Positions 1-8,028 of a stretch of DNA of 64,000 nt are shown here, one piece after another. Each line of letters opens with the position of its first letter. Position 1 is the stretch's first letter. Both the position numbers and the translations under genes were made by a program. The notes under the pieces were generated by a model, which was not told where the DNA came from, searched no databases, and was given only the letters and a program-made list of their open reading frames with translations. Source of the stretch: an uncultured Flavobacteriales bacterium (lineage in GTDB: Bacteria > Bacteroidota > Bacteroidia > Flavobacteriales_D > Crocinitomicaceae). The stretch is from contig CAJAII010000052.1 of assembly GCA_903939755.1 (NCBI GenBank), positions 62,001 to 126,000 on the forward strand, in the 5' to 3' direction.

Positions 1-509
1 CCTTTGAGCAAGAAAACAATATCCAACGATTTTCCTCCAGCTTTTTACCCCAATTTACTGCTGGAATAGCGTTTAAAGCCAAGTCTTATATTGTTGGATT
101 AGCGATAGATGATATTGGCGCAAAAAATTGGGTTTCTATTGGTAATTCCTCGTCCTTTCGTACCCAATATTCTGTATACGGGCGTTATTTACTTCCTTTA
201 AATCCTAATTGGACCTTGGTGCCTTCCCTGCGAATTTCGGAAGTGTTTTTTACGCCCGTACTATACGATGTTATGCTCAAATTGAATTATGCGGATGTTG
301 TAAATTTATTTGTTGGAACGCCTTCCATGAAGGGGATACAATTTGGAATTGGTGGCAAGATAAAAAAAGTCTTTATTCTTAATTATTTATTTGAGTATGG
401 CTTCTCTCCATTAGCACAAGTAAATATGAATAGTCATTCGATTGGAGTAAAAATTAAACTGAACACTCGAAATCAATTTATTAAGAATGCAATGTTACTC
501 ATGGATTAA
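1..509 (+). CDS. PorP/SprF-like outer-membrane protein, 3' part
   Basis: The reading frame is open from base 3 and ends at the stop at 507-509, so the gene begins outside the window. About 168 residues are visible. They alternate short beta-strand-like segments with turns and include GLAIDDIGAKNW and FEYGFSPL near the C-terminus, the pattern of the PorP/SprF family. These are outer-membrane beta-barrel partners of type IX secretion cargo in Bacteroidota. The ATG at 216 is internal and is not a credible start because homology-like sequence continues upstream of it. The family call rests on pattern alone and the cargo partner, probably upstream, is not visible. Confidence 0.65.
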   Translation, partial: FEQENNIQRFSSSFLPQFTAGIAFKAKSYIVGLAIDDIGAKNWVSIGNSSSFRTQYSVYGRYLLPLNPNWTLVPSLRISEVFFTPVLYDVMLKLNYADVVNLFVGTPSMKGIQFGIGGKIKKVFILNYLFEYGFSPLAQVNMNSHSIGVKIKLNTRNQFIKNAMLLMD

Positions 510-580
510 TTAGGAGATTTAAATATTGTATGTATCTTTGCCAAACGCAATTTGATTATTAAATTATAATTAAGATATAT

Positions 581-633
581 TGCGGGGTGAGTCCTGAAGT
601 TTCGGGAGTAGCTCGTCGGATGGAAAACCCGAC
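581..633 (+). pseudogene. 5'-half copy of initiator tRNA (tRNA-fMet remnant)
   Basis: Bases 581-589 repeat the first nine bases of the intact tRNA-fMet downstream, and 609-619 repeat its D-arm/anticodon-stem stretch TAGCTCGTCGG. The D-loop is replaced by a longer hairpin (TCCTGAA at 592-598 against TTCGGGA at 601-607). The anticodon loop is replaced by a 9-base loop in a GTCGG/CCGAC stem (615-619 with 629-633). There is no T-arm or 3' acceptor strand. It cannot be a working tRNA. It is either a decayed partial duplication or a small structured RNA derived from one. Confidence 0.55.
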
Positions 634-665
634 AAAGAAATTAAAATAAAGCAATATAGAGATAT

Positions 666-738
<73 letters not shown>

Positions 739-740
739 CT

Positions 741-785
741 AAAAAGAAAAGCGCAGTTACGAAAGTGACGGCGCTTTTTCTTTTT
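741..785 (+). terminator. Rho-independent terminator of tRNA-fMet
   Basis: A long inverted repeat runs from AAAAAGAAAAGCGC (741-754) to GCGCTTTTTCTTTTT (771-785). The loop holds a second small stem (GTTAC/GTGAC). The 3' arm is T-rich. It directly follows the tRNA, and the near-symmetric A/T arms could also stop transcription from the other side. Confidence 0.9.
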
Positions 786-915
786 ACCTCGCTCTCAAAC
801 TCTTTCTCGCTCTTGTATTTGCGCTTTTCTTTCAGACTAAGCGTGAAGTGCGAGAGATTAGATCCAAATAAAAATATGAAACAGTAATTCAGACTAAACT
901 TCCCCTTGATTTTTG

Positions 916-923
916 TATTTTCG
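916..923 (+). promoter_or_regulatory. -7 box, TATTTTCG
   Basis: The motif matches TAnnTTYG, the Bacteroidota primary-sigma -7 consensus. It ends four bases before the GTG at 928, so transcription would begin at or next to the start codon. It also argues against the in-frame TTG at 913 as start. Confidence 0.5.
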
Positions 924-927
924 ATAT

Positions 928-1518
928 GTGAAATTGTTATTATTCCCTTTGTTCCTTCTATTAACCTTATCCGTAACCGCTCAATCCGAATGGACGATTG
1001 TTTTGTCGACTAAAATTCCTGATGCGCGCTTAGGAAAATGGACTAGAGGAGATTACACGATTTTGGTTAACCTAGATTCTATTTCTACGCATTTTCGAAG
1101 ATGTCAACAACGCATCACAAGATCGCTGGATTATTATAAAGATAAAGATTCAAACTTAGCGAACTATTTCCGGGATACTCAAAACAGGTATGGCAGGGCC
1201 GCTACACAATTGGAACAGGCTGCAAACGGATTCGATTTAAAACCTTTGGTTATTTATGAAGGAGTTGAGAATGCCAATCGAAATTTAGAAGATTGCAGAA
1301 TACTTGAAAGTTACCTCAAGAATTTGGTGGAACAAGGGAAAGCACTTGTTTACTTCAAAGGTGAGCGCATTTATTCATTATGTTGTACTTCTGAACTGAT
1401 CAATCAAGGCCGCCTTGAAACGGTTCAGGATATTTTGAATCACGGGTATGAAATAAGAACTTTTTATGAGGACCCGGATAATTCCCTTTTCATTGATTAC
1501 AGCATCATGGGTTGGTAA
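928..1518 (+). CDS. Exported protein of unknown function
   Basis: The product is 196 residues. I chose GTG 928 because it begins a typical signal peptide (MKLLLFPLFLLLTLSVTAQS, cleavage after A-Q). The in-frame TTG at 913 would lie upstream of the -7 box. The mature protein is hydrophilic and probably largely helical (LEQAANGF, LESYLKNLVEQGKAL) and contains four cysteines, including the pair LCCTSE. It should be periplasmic or surface-associated. I recognise no family. The gene stands alone between the tRNA terminator and a decayed gene. Confidence 0.75.
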   Translation: MKLLLFPLFLLLTLSVTAQSEWTIVLSTKIPDARLGKWTRGDYTILVNLDSISTHFRRCQQRITRSLDYYKDKDSNLANYFRDTQNRYGRAATQLEQAANGFDLKPLVIYEGVENANRNLEDCRILESYLKNLVEQGKALVYFKGERIYSLCCTSELINQGRLETVQDILNHGYEIRTFYEDPDNSLFIDYSIMGW

Positions 1519-1539
1519 TTTACGCAATAAAGAAATCAC

Positions 1540-1547
1540 TAACTTCG
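1540..1547 (+). promoter_or_regulatory. -7 box, TAACTTCG, upstream of decayed gene
   Basis: This is identical to the box in front of the TonB-receptor gene at 3082-3089. It probably once drove the broken gene starting at 1612. Confidence 0.35.
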
Positions 1548-1611
1548 TGCGAAACTGAACAAGATCAATTGTTATATGTTTAACAAAAAATTAAAATGTA
1601 AAAAAAGGTTC

Positions 1612-1823
1612 ATGAAAAATTCCCTCTTTCTGTTGTAATTACCCTTTCAATTCACTCTGTTTTCTCAAGTTGATAATACTATGTAAGGGGGTATTAAATT
1701 GCTAATTCCCCAAGTTTTCAATTTGCCAGCATAGATATTATAACCGGACAAGTAACTACAATTAGCGCTGCTGTTTTAAGCTACTCGGTTAATTCAACAG
1801 GAGCTGCTTTAAATCCACCATAA
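1612..1823 (+). pseudogene. Decayed exported/T9SS-type protein gene
   Basis: This stretch fills most of the gap 1519-1852. ATG 1612 opens a signal-peptide-like start (MKNSLFLL) followed at once by a stop, and further on the same frame reads LPFQFTLFSQVDN, the end of a secretion signal. Another frame then gives an uninterrupted run of about 40 residues (IDIITGQVTTISAAVLSYSV and on to NPP) ending in TAA 1821. That run resembles the Ig-like or PKD-like segments of Bacteroidota surface proteins. Several stops and at least one frameshift separate the parts, so no functional product is possible. Confidence 0.5.
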
Positions 1824-1852
1824 AATGATCTTGTGATTTTAGATAATTTTTT

Positions 1853-2656
1853 TTACAAATTAAATCTCTTTTTAAATGTCTCAAAGTTTTTTAATACCTC
1901 TGTGCTTGTTAAAGTTCGGTTGTAAATATTGACTTGTGCGACATTACCTGAAAATTCATCGGCTTGAGACCATTTAGACCATCTACCACATATTCTCATG
2001 ACTTTCGATGACGTCCATTGCCAATTTGGTAAATTGGCTGAAAAAGCCTCTTTTCCATCTAAATAACCAATACAACGATCGTTTTTTTTGTACGTAAGCA
2101 CTAAATTGTGCCAACTATCATTAGCAACCATTCCGAAATCATTATTCTTGGTAATAAAATTGTTCCCACTATTCTTTGCAGCAAAATAAGCATGTGAATT
2201 TCCTATGTAAATATGGCCTCCATTAGAAAGTGATTCATTTTGAGTTGCCAATGTCATAATTTCTGAGAAATTGTCATTTTCATTGGCAGTTTTGAACCAA
2301 ATTGACCAAGTGCCTGCGTCAATTTTTAGATTTTCCGCATTGATGTCTATTTTTGATCCAGAAGTGACTTTGAAACTTTTTACTCCTTCTTTATTAAAAA
2401 TGGGGGCATTAATTAATTTCCCATCATTCCCCTGACCACTTAAGTCTTTCCAAATTAATCCTGTTCCTGAGTAGCTCTTTGAATCTGATGCGTCCAAGTG
2501 TAGAATTAGACCATCAGGAATGACCTTTTCTGATGCAGACAGAGAATCTGCAGATGTATTAATATTTTTTTTTGAATCTTGATTATTTGATCCGCAACCG
2601 ATTAACACAAAGGTCATAAGGATAACTAATCCAAAAATTTGATGATTTATTTTCAT
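1853..2656 (-). CDS. LamG/concanavalin A-like lipoprotein
   Basis: The product is 267 residues. I chose ATG 2656 because it begins a lipoprotein signal (MKINHQIFGLVILMTFVLIG before Cys). The upstream ATG at 2737 would only add an AT-rich tail. The lipid-anchored Cys is followed by a Ser/Asn-rich linker. From about residue 55 there is a LamG-like jelly-roll: LILHLDASDSKSYSG, GTWSIWFKT, WHNLVLTYKKND, YLDGKEAF and VAQVNIYNRTLTSTEV are the classic strands. These domains bind glycans or proteins. Expected location is the outer membrane, possibly surface-exposed. The ligand is unknown. It is monocistronic and faces the small gene at 2792 divergently. Confidence 0.8.
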   Translation of the reverse strand: MKINHQIFGLVILMTFVLIGCGSNNQDSKKNINTSADSLSASEKVIPDGLILHLDASDSKSYSGTGLIWKDLSGQGNDGKLINAPIFNKEGVKSFKVTSGSKIDINAENLKIDAGTWSIWFKTANENDNFSEIMTLATQNESLSNGGHIYIGNSHAYFAAKNSGNNFITKNNDFGMVANDSWHNLVLTYKKNDRCIGYLDGKEAFSANLPNWQWTSSKVMRICGRWSKWSQADEFSGNVAQVNIYNRTLTSTEVLKNFETFKKRFNL

Positions 2657-2791
2657 TACATTAAATATTTCTATGTTATAAAAATAAAAGTATAGTTTTT
2701 TTGATAGAATTAAATAGAACCTAAAATAAAGTTTCAATATTCATTTGTTACCATTAGAAAAAGTTGAATTAGTCATAAAAAAAAAACATCA

Positions 2792-3034
2792 ATGAAAATA
2801 TTGGTTCTTTCACTTCTTATTATCAGTTATAATTTAGCTTCTGCCCAAACAACTCCGAAAATTGACTCTGTCGGATGTCAAAATGATTCTACACTAATAA
2901 AATTAGACGCGTTTTATTCTGCTTATGCAAAAGATATGGCGAATTGGAGTTCTGAAAAAAAGAAGCAGTTTAATGAGCTTTTCTTTATGCAACGTGGCCA
3001 TATAACAATTCCTAAAGAGCCAATTAAGTTTTAA
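2792..3034 (+). CDS. Small exported protein of unknown function
   Basis: The product is 80 residues, with a signal peptide (MKILVLSLLIISYNLASAQ, cleavage after A-Q) and a short charged mature part of about 60 residues containing the helix-like stretch MANWSSEKKKQFNELFF. I see no known domain. It lies 59 bases before the TonB-receptor gene, which has its own -7 box. A poly-A tract precedes its ATG. It may be a real small secreted protein or the remnant of a longer one. Confidence 0.6.
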   Translation: MKILVLSLLIISYNLASAQTTPKIDSVGCQNDSTLIKLDAFYSAYAKDMANWSSEKKKQFNELFFMQRGHITIPKEPIKF

Positions 3035-3081
3035 GAAGCATGAATTGTAATTCAAATTGAAAACTAAAAATTAATTTGGAT

Positions 3082-3089
3082 TAACTTCG
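3082..3089 (+). promoter_or_regulatory. -7 box, TAACTTCG, of TonB-receptor gene
   Basis: The box is a TAnnTTYG match that ends four bases before ATG 3094, which predicts a leaderless transcript. Confidence 0.5.
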
Positions 3090-3093
3090 CCAA

Positions 3094-5292
3094 ATGAAAT
3101 CCCTTAAACAGCTTATTTTATTCGCGTTTCTTTGCATTTTTTTCGTAAGTTCCTATGGCCAACATACATTTAAAGCAATACTGAAAGATGTTGAGTCTAA
3201 GGCAGCTTTGATTGATGCAACAATACATGTAAAAGGAACATCTTTGGGAGGAAAAACAAATGAAAATGGCTTTATTGAAATAATAAATATTCCCAGTGGT
3301 TCCCAAACAATTGTGTTTCGAACTTTTGGATACAAGCTCTTAGAGCAAACGTATGTTTTTCCCTTTCAATCAATTCCTGAAGAAATTTTTCTGGCAAAAA
3401 TTACTCAAGAACTTGACGAAATAATCGTTGAAGGAACGAGAAGCAACAAGAGTATCTCTACTATTCCTACAAGAGTGGAGGTCCTTACGGAAGAAATTGA
3501 TGAAGCAAGTACGATGGATCCGAGTAAAATAGCTCATCTTATTACCCACAGTACAGGAATTCAGGTGCAGCAAACATCAGCTACGAGCAATACTGCCAAT
3601 GTGAGAATCCAGGGTTTAGATGGACGGTACACGCAAATGCTAAAAGACGGATTTCCTTTGTATGGCGGTTTCAGCGGTTCTTTGAGTATTATGCAAATTC
3701 CACCCTTGGATTTGCGGCAGGTTGAATACATCAAAGGTAGTGCTTCAACCTTGTACGGTGGAGGTGCTATTTCAGGACTTATTAATTTAATATCAAAAGA
3801 ACCAACAAAAGAGGAGACATTGATTCATTTAAACGCTTCCCACATTGGCGCATTTGATGTGAATGCCTTTGTCAGTAGAAAAATTGGCAAAATTGGCATT
3901 ACCCTTTTGGGTCAAAGAAATTCACATTCCGTTTTTGATGCCGATAAGGATGGTTTTAGTGACATGCCAAAACTTGTTAAATACAATTTCAATCCCAAAT
4001 TATTCTTTTATTTTACAGAGAATACTAAACTTTCTATTGGAGGAACCTTTACCACTGAAAAGAGGCAAGGGGGAGACATCAAGCTAATCAATAATTCATT
4101 TCCAGATACGGCTCATTTTTACAAAGAGGTCAACGATGTTAACAGGGTAACGACCCAACTGAAATTGGAACATAAGATCAACGAGTTCCAATCGCTTACA
4201 CTCCGAAATAGTTTTAATGTATTCAATCGAATGTTGTCCATTATTCCAAACCAAGCCAACCAAGAATATCGTTTTTCTGGTAAGCAATTGTCCACTTTCT
4301 CTGAATTATCGTACCGCTTTCAAAAAGAAAAACACTTATTGATTGCAGGCATGAATTTTTACAGTGATAATTTTTGGGAAGACAGCCTTCAATCTCCTAT
4401 ACTGCGCAATGAATCATTTAAAACGCTTGGTGCTTTTGCTAATTACAACCTTGATATTGGCAAGCGGATAGTATTAGAGGCAGGGTTCAGAGGCGATTAC
4501 GTGACGAATTCAAGGTTTTTTGCATTGCCAAGGATTTCAGCCTTATTTAAATGGACCCAGAAACTTACGACAAGAATAGGTGGGGGTATGGGATATCGAA
4601 ATCCAACGATCTTTAATCAAGAGGCTGAATTATTGGGCTATCAAAATATTTTACCCATTGACAAAGTGAATGTTAAAGCAGAACAATCGTATGGTGGTAA
4701 CGCCGACCTTGGTTTTAAAACTTCCATTGGAGAGGATTTCTTTTTTAACATCAATCAACTATTTTTTTATACGTATCTCGCAAACCCGGTTGTTTTATCC
4801 GATACGGGAAGTAATAGCGGAATTTATCATTTCGTTAATGCCAATGGCCATACGCGAAGTGTTGGTACTGAAACTTTTTTCAAATTCGGTTTTTATGATT
4901 TTGTTTTATTTGTAGGATATACTTACACCCATGCAACCAACAATTTTAATGGAACATCAACTAACCTGACATTGACTCCTCGTCATAGTGTAAAGGGTGA
5001 TTTGCTGTATGCCTTGCCAGGAAAATGGAGATTAGCCTTGGATTACGAGTACAAAAGTGGGCAATATTTAAGTAATGGAACGAAAACGAGATCCTTTTGG
5101 ACTTTTGGGGCTTTGGTAGAGTATACATGGAAAAACTACACCTTTTTTGGCAATGTGGAAAACTACACCAATGTGCGACAAACCAATTTTGGAAGTTTAG
5201 TTTCTGCACCCAATTTCACCCCTCAATTTACGGAAGTTTGGGCCCCATTGGATGGAATCGTATTTAACACAGGGATCAAGATTAGGCTTTGA
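3094..5292 (+). CDS. TonB-dependent outer-membrane receptor
   Basis: The product is 732 residues. The signal peptide ends near SSYGQ. It is followed by a carboxypeptidase-D-like beta-sandwich (about 24-105; GTSLGGKTNENGFIEI), then a plug domain (about 125-235; SATSNTANVRIQGLDGRY, VEYIKGSASTLYGGGAISGLI), then a 22-strand-type barrel ending FNTGIKIRL. It imports a chelated metal, vitamin or other ligand across the outer membrane using TonB energy. The overall size suggests a siderophore/cobalamin-type receptor rather than a SusC polysaccharide transporter (usually about 1000 residues), and there is no SusD partner. The substrate cannot be told from sequence. Confidence 0.92.
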   Translation: MKSLKQLILFAFLCIFFVSSYGQHTFKAILKDVESKAALIDATIHVKGTSLGGKTNENGFIEIINIPSGSQTIVFRTFGYKLLEQTYVFPFQSIPEEIFLAKITQELDEIIVEGTRSNKSISTIPTRVEVLTEEIDEASTMDPSKIAHLITHSTGIQVQQTSATSNTANVRIQGLDGRYTQMLKDGFPLYGGFSGSLSIMQIPPLDLRQVEYIKGSASTLYGGGAISGLINLISKEPTKEETLIHLNASHIGAFDVNAFVSRKIGKIGITLLGQRNSHSVFDADKDGFSDMPKLVKYNFNPKLFFYFTENTKLSIGGTFTTEKRQGGDIKLINNSFPDTAHFYKEVNDVNRVTTQLKLEHKINEFQSLTLRNSFNVFNRMLSIIPNQANQEYRFSGKQLSTFSELSYRFQKEKHLLIAGMNFYSDNFWEDSLQSPILRNESFKTLGAFANYNLDIGKRIVLEAGFRGDYVTNSRFFALPRISALFKWTQKLTTRIGGGMGYRNPTIFNQEAELLGYQNILPIDKVNVKAEQSYGGNADLGFKTSIGEDFFFNINQLFFYTYLANPVVLSDTGSNSGIYHFVNANGHTRSVGTETFFKFGFYDFVLFVGYTYTHATNNFNGTSTNLTLTPRHSVKGDLLYALPGKWRLALDYEYKSGQYLSNGTKTRSFWTFGALVEYTWKNYTFFGNVENYTNVRQTNFGSLVSAPNFTPQFTEVWAPLDGIVFNTGIKIRL

Positions 5293-5372
5293 TTCATTAA
5301 GGAATATGTTGAAATGAAGTAATGAAATCAGAAGCTATTTTGATGTCCGAGACGATAGCATTTACTCAGTTA

Positions 5373-5720
5373 TTAATTATCACGTTTCAAAACCTCTTCT
5401 CTGAAATGCAAGCCCCAATTAAGAATTTCATTCAATAAATTCGTCATCGATTCTCCCAAGGGTGTTAAGGAATATTCTGTAGTCACCGGCATGGTATCAT
5501 GCAGCGTGCGTTTGACAATTTTGTTCATTTCCAAAGCCTTTAATTCCTGTGACAGCATCTTAGGTGAAATGTCACTTATGTCTCTTTGAATTTCCCCAAA
5601 TCGTTTGGTGCCATGCGTTAACGCAATAATAATTGGAATGCGCCACTTCCCCTGAATGACCTCCAAGGCATCCCTTGATGCCATTAATTTATATTGACAA
5701 ACTTGATCTTTCTGATTCAT
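5373..5720 (-). CDS. HxlR-family winged-helix transcriptional regulator
   Basis: The product is 115 residues, the usual length for the family. There is an early Cys (QKDQVCQYK, Cys8). The winged-helix core is ALEVIQGKWRIPIIIAL, RFGEIQRDISDISPKMLSQELKAL (recognition helix), then the wing VVKRTLHDTMP-VTTEYSLTPLGESM. HxlR proteins bind DNA as dimers and often sense redox or reactive electrophiles through such a cysteine. It is divergent from the YceI-DoxX genes. Its own -7 box ends four bases before ATG 5720, and a repeated palindrome lies between the two genes, so it most likely represses itself and the divergent pair. Confidence 0.92.
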   Translation of the reverse strand: MNQKDQVCQYKLMASRDALEVIQGKWRIPIIIALTHGTKRFGEIQRDISDISPKMLSQELKALEMNKIVKRTLHDTMPVTTEYSLTPLGESMTNLLNEILNWGLHFREEVLKRDN

Positions 5721-5724
5721 GTGA

Positions 5725-5732
5725 CAAAATTA
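5725..5732 (-). promoter_or_regulatory. -7 box, TAATTTTG, of hxlR-type gene
   Basis: A perfect TAnnTTTG match on the minus strand, ending four bases before the ATG at 5720. The operator half-sites begin 12 bases upstream of it. Confidence 0.55.
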
Positions 5733-5743
5733 CGACTTAGAAA

Positions 5744-5779
5744 TTACCCAGAGGTAACTACTTACCCAGAGGTAACTAC
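5744..5779. promoter_or_regulatory. Two tandem 18-base operator units (four half-sites)
   Basis: The 18-base unit TTACCCAGAGGTAACTAC occurs twice with no gap (5744-5761 and 5762-5779). Each holds the palindrome TTACC-N4-GGTAA, and across the join GGTAA-N4-TTACC forms a third. Half-sites therefore alternate every nine bases. The site lies upstream of the hxlR -7 box and just before the likely yceI promoter (TATATTTTGG at 5780-5789). Binding by the adjacent HxlR protein is inferred. Confidence 0.7.
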
Positions 5780-5834
5780 TATATTTTGGAAAGTAATTTA
5801 TCTCAATTTTGCACCTAATCTAAAAATAACAATT

Positions 5835-6401
5835 ATGAAAATTATTTTATTTGCCTTTGCACTTGTTGCATCGACCACATTTTTACCTGCTCAAACCAAA
5901 TGGAATTGTGATCCAGTGCATTCTTCCATAACATTTAGCGTGGGTTACCTTGGAATTTCAAAAGTGACTGGAAATTTTGGTTCTTACAATGGCTCTCTTT
6001 TATCCGAGACCGCAGATTTTTCAAACGCAAAATTTGATTTTACGGTTGATGTTTCCACCATCAATACTGGTGTTGAACCAAGAGATAATCATTTAAAATC
6101 AGCGGACTTTTTCGATGTAGCTCAATTTCCTAAAATGATTTTTGCCACAACTTCCTTTAAAAAAGGAAAAAATAATACGTACACATTAGAAGGCGTGATG
6201 ACGATTAAAGGTGTATCTAAATCAATGTCTTTTGATGTAAACTATGGAGGTATTGCTACTGACAATTACGGAAACGAGCGCGCAGGATTTGCTATTTCAG
6301 GAAAGATAAATCGTCCGGATTTTCAAATTAACGGTGGAAAGGGTTTTGTTGGAGATGAAGTGACATTTACGCTCAACTTTAACTTCATCAAATCAAAATA
6401 A
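5835..6401 (+). CDS. YceI-family periplasmic protein
   Basis: The product is 188 residues from ATG 5835, which starts a clear signal peptide (MKIILFAFALVASTTFLPAQ). The in-frame codons back to 5694 run through the promoter/operator and are not coding. The mature part is a single YceI lipocalin-like barrel: WNCDPVHSSITFSVGYLGIS, FDFTVDVSTINTGVEPRDNHLKSADFFD, FPKMIFATTSF, VMTIKGVSKSMSFDV. YceI proteins bind polyisoprenoid or amide lipids in the periplasm and are often stress-induced. It probably forms a unit with the DoxX gene 49 bases downstream, under control of the divergent HxlR regulator. Confidence 0.92.
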   Translation: MKIILFAFALVASTTFLPAQTKWNCDPVHSSITFSVGYLGISKVTGNFGSYNGSLLSETADFSNAKFDFTVDVSTINTGVEPRDNHLKSADFFDVAQFPKMIFATTSFKKGKNNTYTLEGVMTIKGVSKSMSFDVNYGGIATDNYGNERAGFAISGKINRPDFQINGGKGFVGDEVTFTLNFNFIKSK

Positions 6402-6450
6402 TCGTTAGTATTTTAACTTCATTAATTAATAATTATCTAAATCAAAAAGT

Positions 6451-6819
6451 ATGTCAGAAAAAACAAAAAAGATCATTTATTGGGTATTAACAGGCTTGGT
6501 AGCTTTTATATTCCTAGGAAGTGCAATGGGTAAGTTCACAGCAGATGAAAAAGCCTTAGAAATGGCAGCAAGCATGGGAATAGATGCGAACACCTACAAA
6601 TTGTTAGGATGCATTGAAATACTAAGTTTAGTATTTTTCATTCTTCCTCGCACAGGTATCATTGGCACGCTACTTTTGTGTGCATACATGGGGGGAGCAA
6701 TTGCAACCCATTTGGAACATGGTCAATCTATTATGGCGCCCTGTATTATTCAAGCATTTTTGTGGGCAGTTGCTATTTACAGATTCCCTGAATTAACAAC
6801 TCGCTTAAGAAATAAATAG
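6451..6819 (+). CDS. DoxX-like integral membrane protein
   Basis: The product is 122 residues with four predicted membrane helices (about 9-27, 49-65, 70-85, 95-113). It carries features of the DoxX/DoxD-like family: a short N-terminus, helix 1 ending FLGSAMGKFT, GCIEILSLVFFILPRTGIIG and AYMGGAIATHL. These small inner-membrane proteins are linked to thiol/redox or quinone metabolism, but the exact reaction is generally not known. HxlR-controlled DoxX genes are a common pairing. It follows yceI on the same strand and ends before a strong terminator. Confidence 0.85.
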   Translation: MSEKTKKIIYWVLTGLVAFIFLGSAMGKFTADEKALEMAASMGIDANTYKLLGCIEILSLVFFILPRTGIIGTLLLCAYMGGAIATHLEHGQSIMAPCIIQAFLWAVAIYRFPELTTRLRNK

Positions 6820-6858
6820 GGAAAGAGAAGGTTTCTTTACCACCTATTTTCTAAATTG

Positions 6859-6897
6859 AAAGCCAGTATCTGCTATGTCGGATACTGGCTTTTTTTA
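6859..6897 (+). terminator. Rho-independent terminator after yceI-doxX
   Basis: The stem AAAGCCAGTATC (6859-6870) pairs with GATACTGGCTTT (6881-6892) around a 10-base loop, and a T tract follows to 6896. Confidence 0.92.
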
Positions 6898-6965
6898 TGC
6901 AAAGAATTGCCTATAAAAAGGATGACATTTTCTTAACACTTCATAATTACAGTATTTAAAAACGA

Positions 6966-7604
6966 ATGATCAACTTTGCAAAAAAAATAGCTATGTTTTC
7001 TCTTTTTATTTCGACTTGTATTTCCCTGTTTTCACTGATAAATCCACTCAGTGCAATGCCCGTTTTTATTTCCTTAACCTCGCGTTATCCAAAAGCGCAC
7101 CTCATGCGGACGGTTCGCAGAACTTCTTTCTATGTTTTATTGATTTGTTTAATTTCCTATTTGTTTGGGGAATATGTTTTAAATTTCTTTGGAGTTTCTA
7201 TTTATGCTCTAAAAATTGCAGGCGGCATCATCATTTCAAGGTCTGGTTTTTTATTACTTAATGCACAGCACAAGAAAGACGTGGAGGGAGCAGTGGAGGA
7301 AGAATCTCGATTGAAGGAAGACATCTCCTTTAGTCCATTAGCCATGCCCTTATTGGCAGGGCCGGGTTCTATTTCACTATTGATTAATTTATCCTTGCAA
7401 ACGGATGTTTTTGCAGATAAAGCAGCGGTCATCGCAGCAATTTTAGCGGTTTGCATAGGGATTTATGTCACCTTGCTTTCTGCACCATTTATTTTGAAAT
7501 ACATTGGACAAAGTGGCTTAAGAACACTCTCAAAAATAATGGGGCTTATCGTTTTATCGATTGGTATTCAGATGATTGTTGATAGCTTACGCTCTATGTT
7601 TTAA
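6966..7604 (+). CDS. MarC-family integral membrane protein
   Basis: The product is 212 residues with six predicted membrane helices in two groups of three, joined by a charged loop near residues 95-110 (KDVEGAVEEESRLKED). Family signatures are SLFSLINPLSAMPVFISLT near the N-terminus, AGGIIISRSGFLLL, and PLAMPLLAGPGSISLLI in the second half. The function of MarC proteins is unsettled; an antibiotic-resistance role was proposed and later doubted. The length is typical. ATG 6966 is used. An internal start at the second Met (residue 10) is possible. Confidence 0.9.
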   Translation: MINFAKKIAMFSLFISTCISLFSLINPLSAMPVFISLTSRYPKAHLMRTVRRTSFYVLLICLISYLFGEYVLNFFGVSIYALKIAGGIIISRSGFLLLNAQHKKDVEGAVEEESRLKEDISFSPLAMPLLAGPGSISLLINLSLQTDVFADKAAVIAAILAVCIGIYVTLLSAPFILKYIGQSGLRTLSKIMGLIVLSIGIQMIVDSLRSMF

Positions 7605-7756
7605 TAGAAATTTCGGAAGGCTTAAGTTAAGGCAATAAGCGAATCCCCTTTTTTACAAGTCAATTCACCCCGAATTTTAAATCTCAACTTTTCCATTTCC
7701 TGTGAATCACAATTTTTACATGCGAAACCCACTCATTCCGTTCCTCTTAATTCCCC

Positions 7757-7978
7757 TTAGTCACGTTTCTCAGGAAGTTCGTAGTTGATTTTTAACAAAT
7801 CAATCACCAAATTAATCTGATCTTTTAATTCGGGACGATTTTCGGACAATGAATTTTTTAATTCATCCCATCTCTTTTCGATTTCCAACTCTACCCTTAA
7901 TTCTGCTGCTTTTCGTATAGCTTCTGTTCCTTCTCGCATTGCCGCCTCTGCTTTATCACTTTTCCAATCTTCGCTCAT
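7757..7978 (-). CDS. Small helical cytoplasmic protein of unknown function
   Basis: The product is 73 residues, highly charged and predicted almost wholly helical (MSEDWKSDKAEAAMREGTEA, then ELRVELEIEKRWDELKNSL). There is no signal peptide or membrane segment. I recognise no family. It follows the adhesin-PorP-OmpA-membrane gene run on the same strand, 50 bases after the membrane gene, and may be the last gene of that operon. Confidence 0.6.
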   Translation of the reverse strand: MSEDWKSDKAEAAMREGTEAIRKAAELRVELEIEKRWDELKNSLSENRPELKDQINLVIDLLKINYELPEKRD

Positions 7979-8028
7979 AATTCAAGTTTTAATAGTTATG
8001 GTTTTTTTGTATATTCTATATTTGTTTC

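Noticed and set aside
581-633. A self-cleaving ribozyme (hammerhead-like) reading of the stem-loops before the tRNA
   Set aside because: The CTGANGA and GAAA core elements are not arranged correctly, and similarity to the tRNA explains the sequence better.
5744-5779. CRISPR-like or satellite repeat
   Set aside because: Only two adjacent copies without spacers, each a palindrome in a divergent promoter: an operator is the simpler reading.
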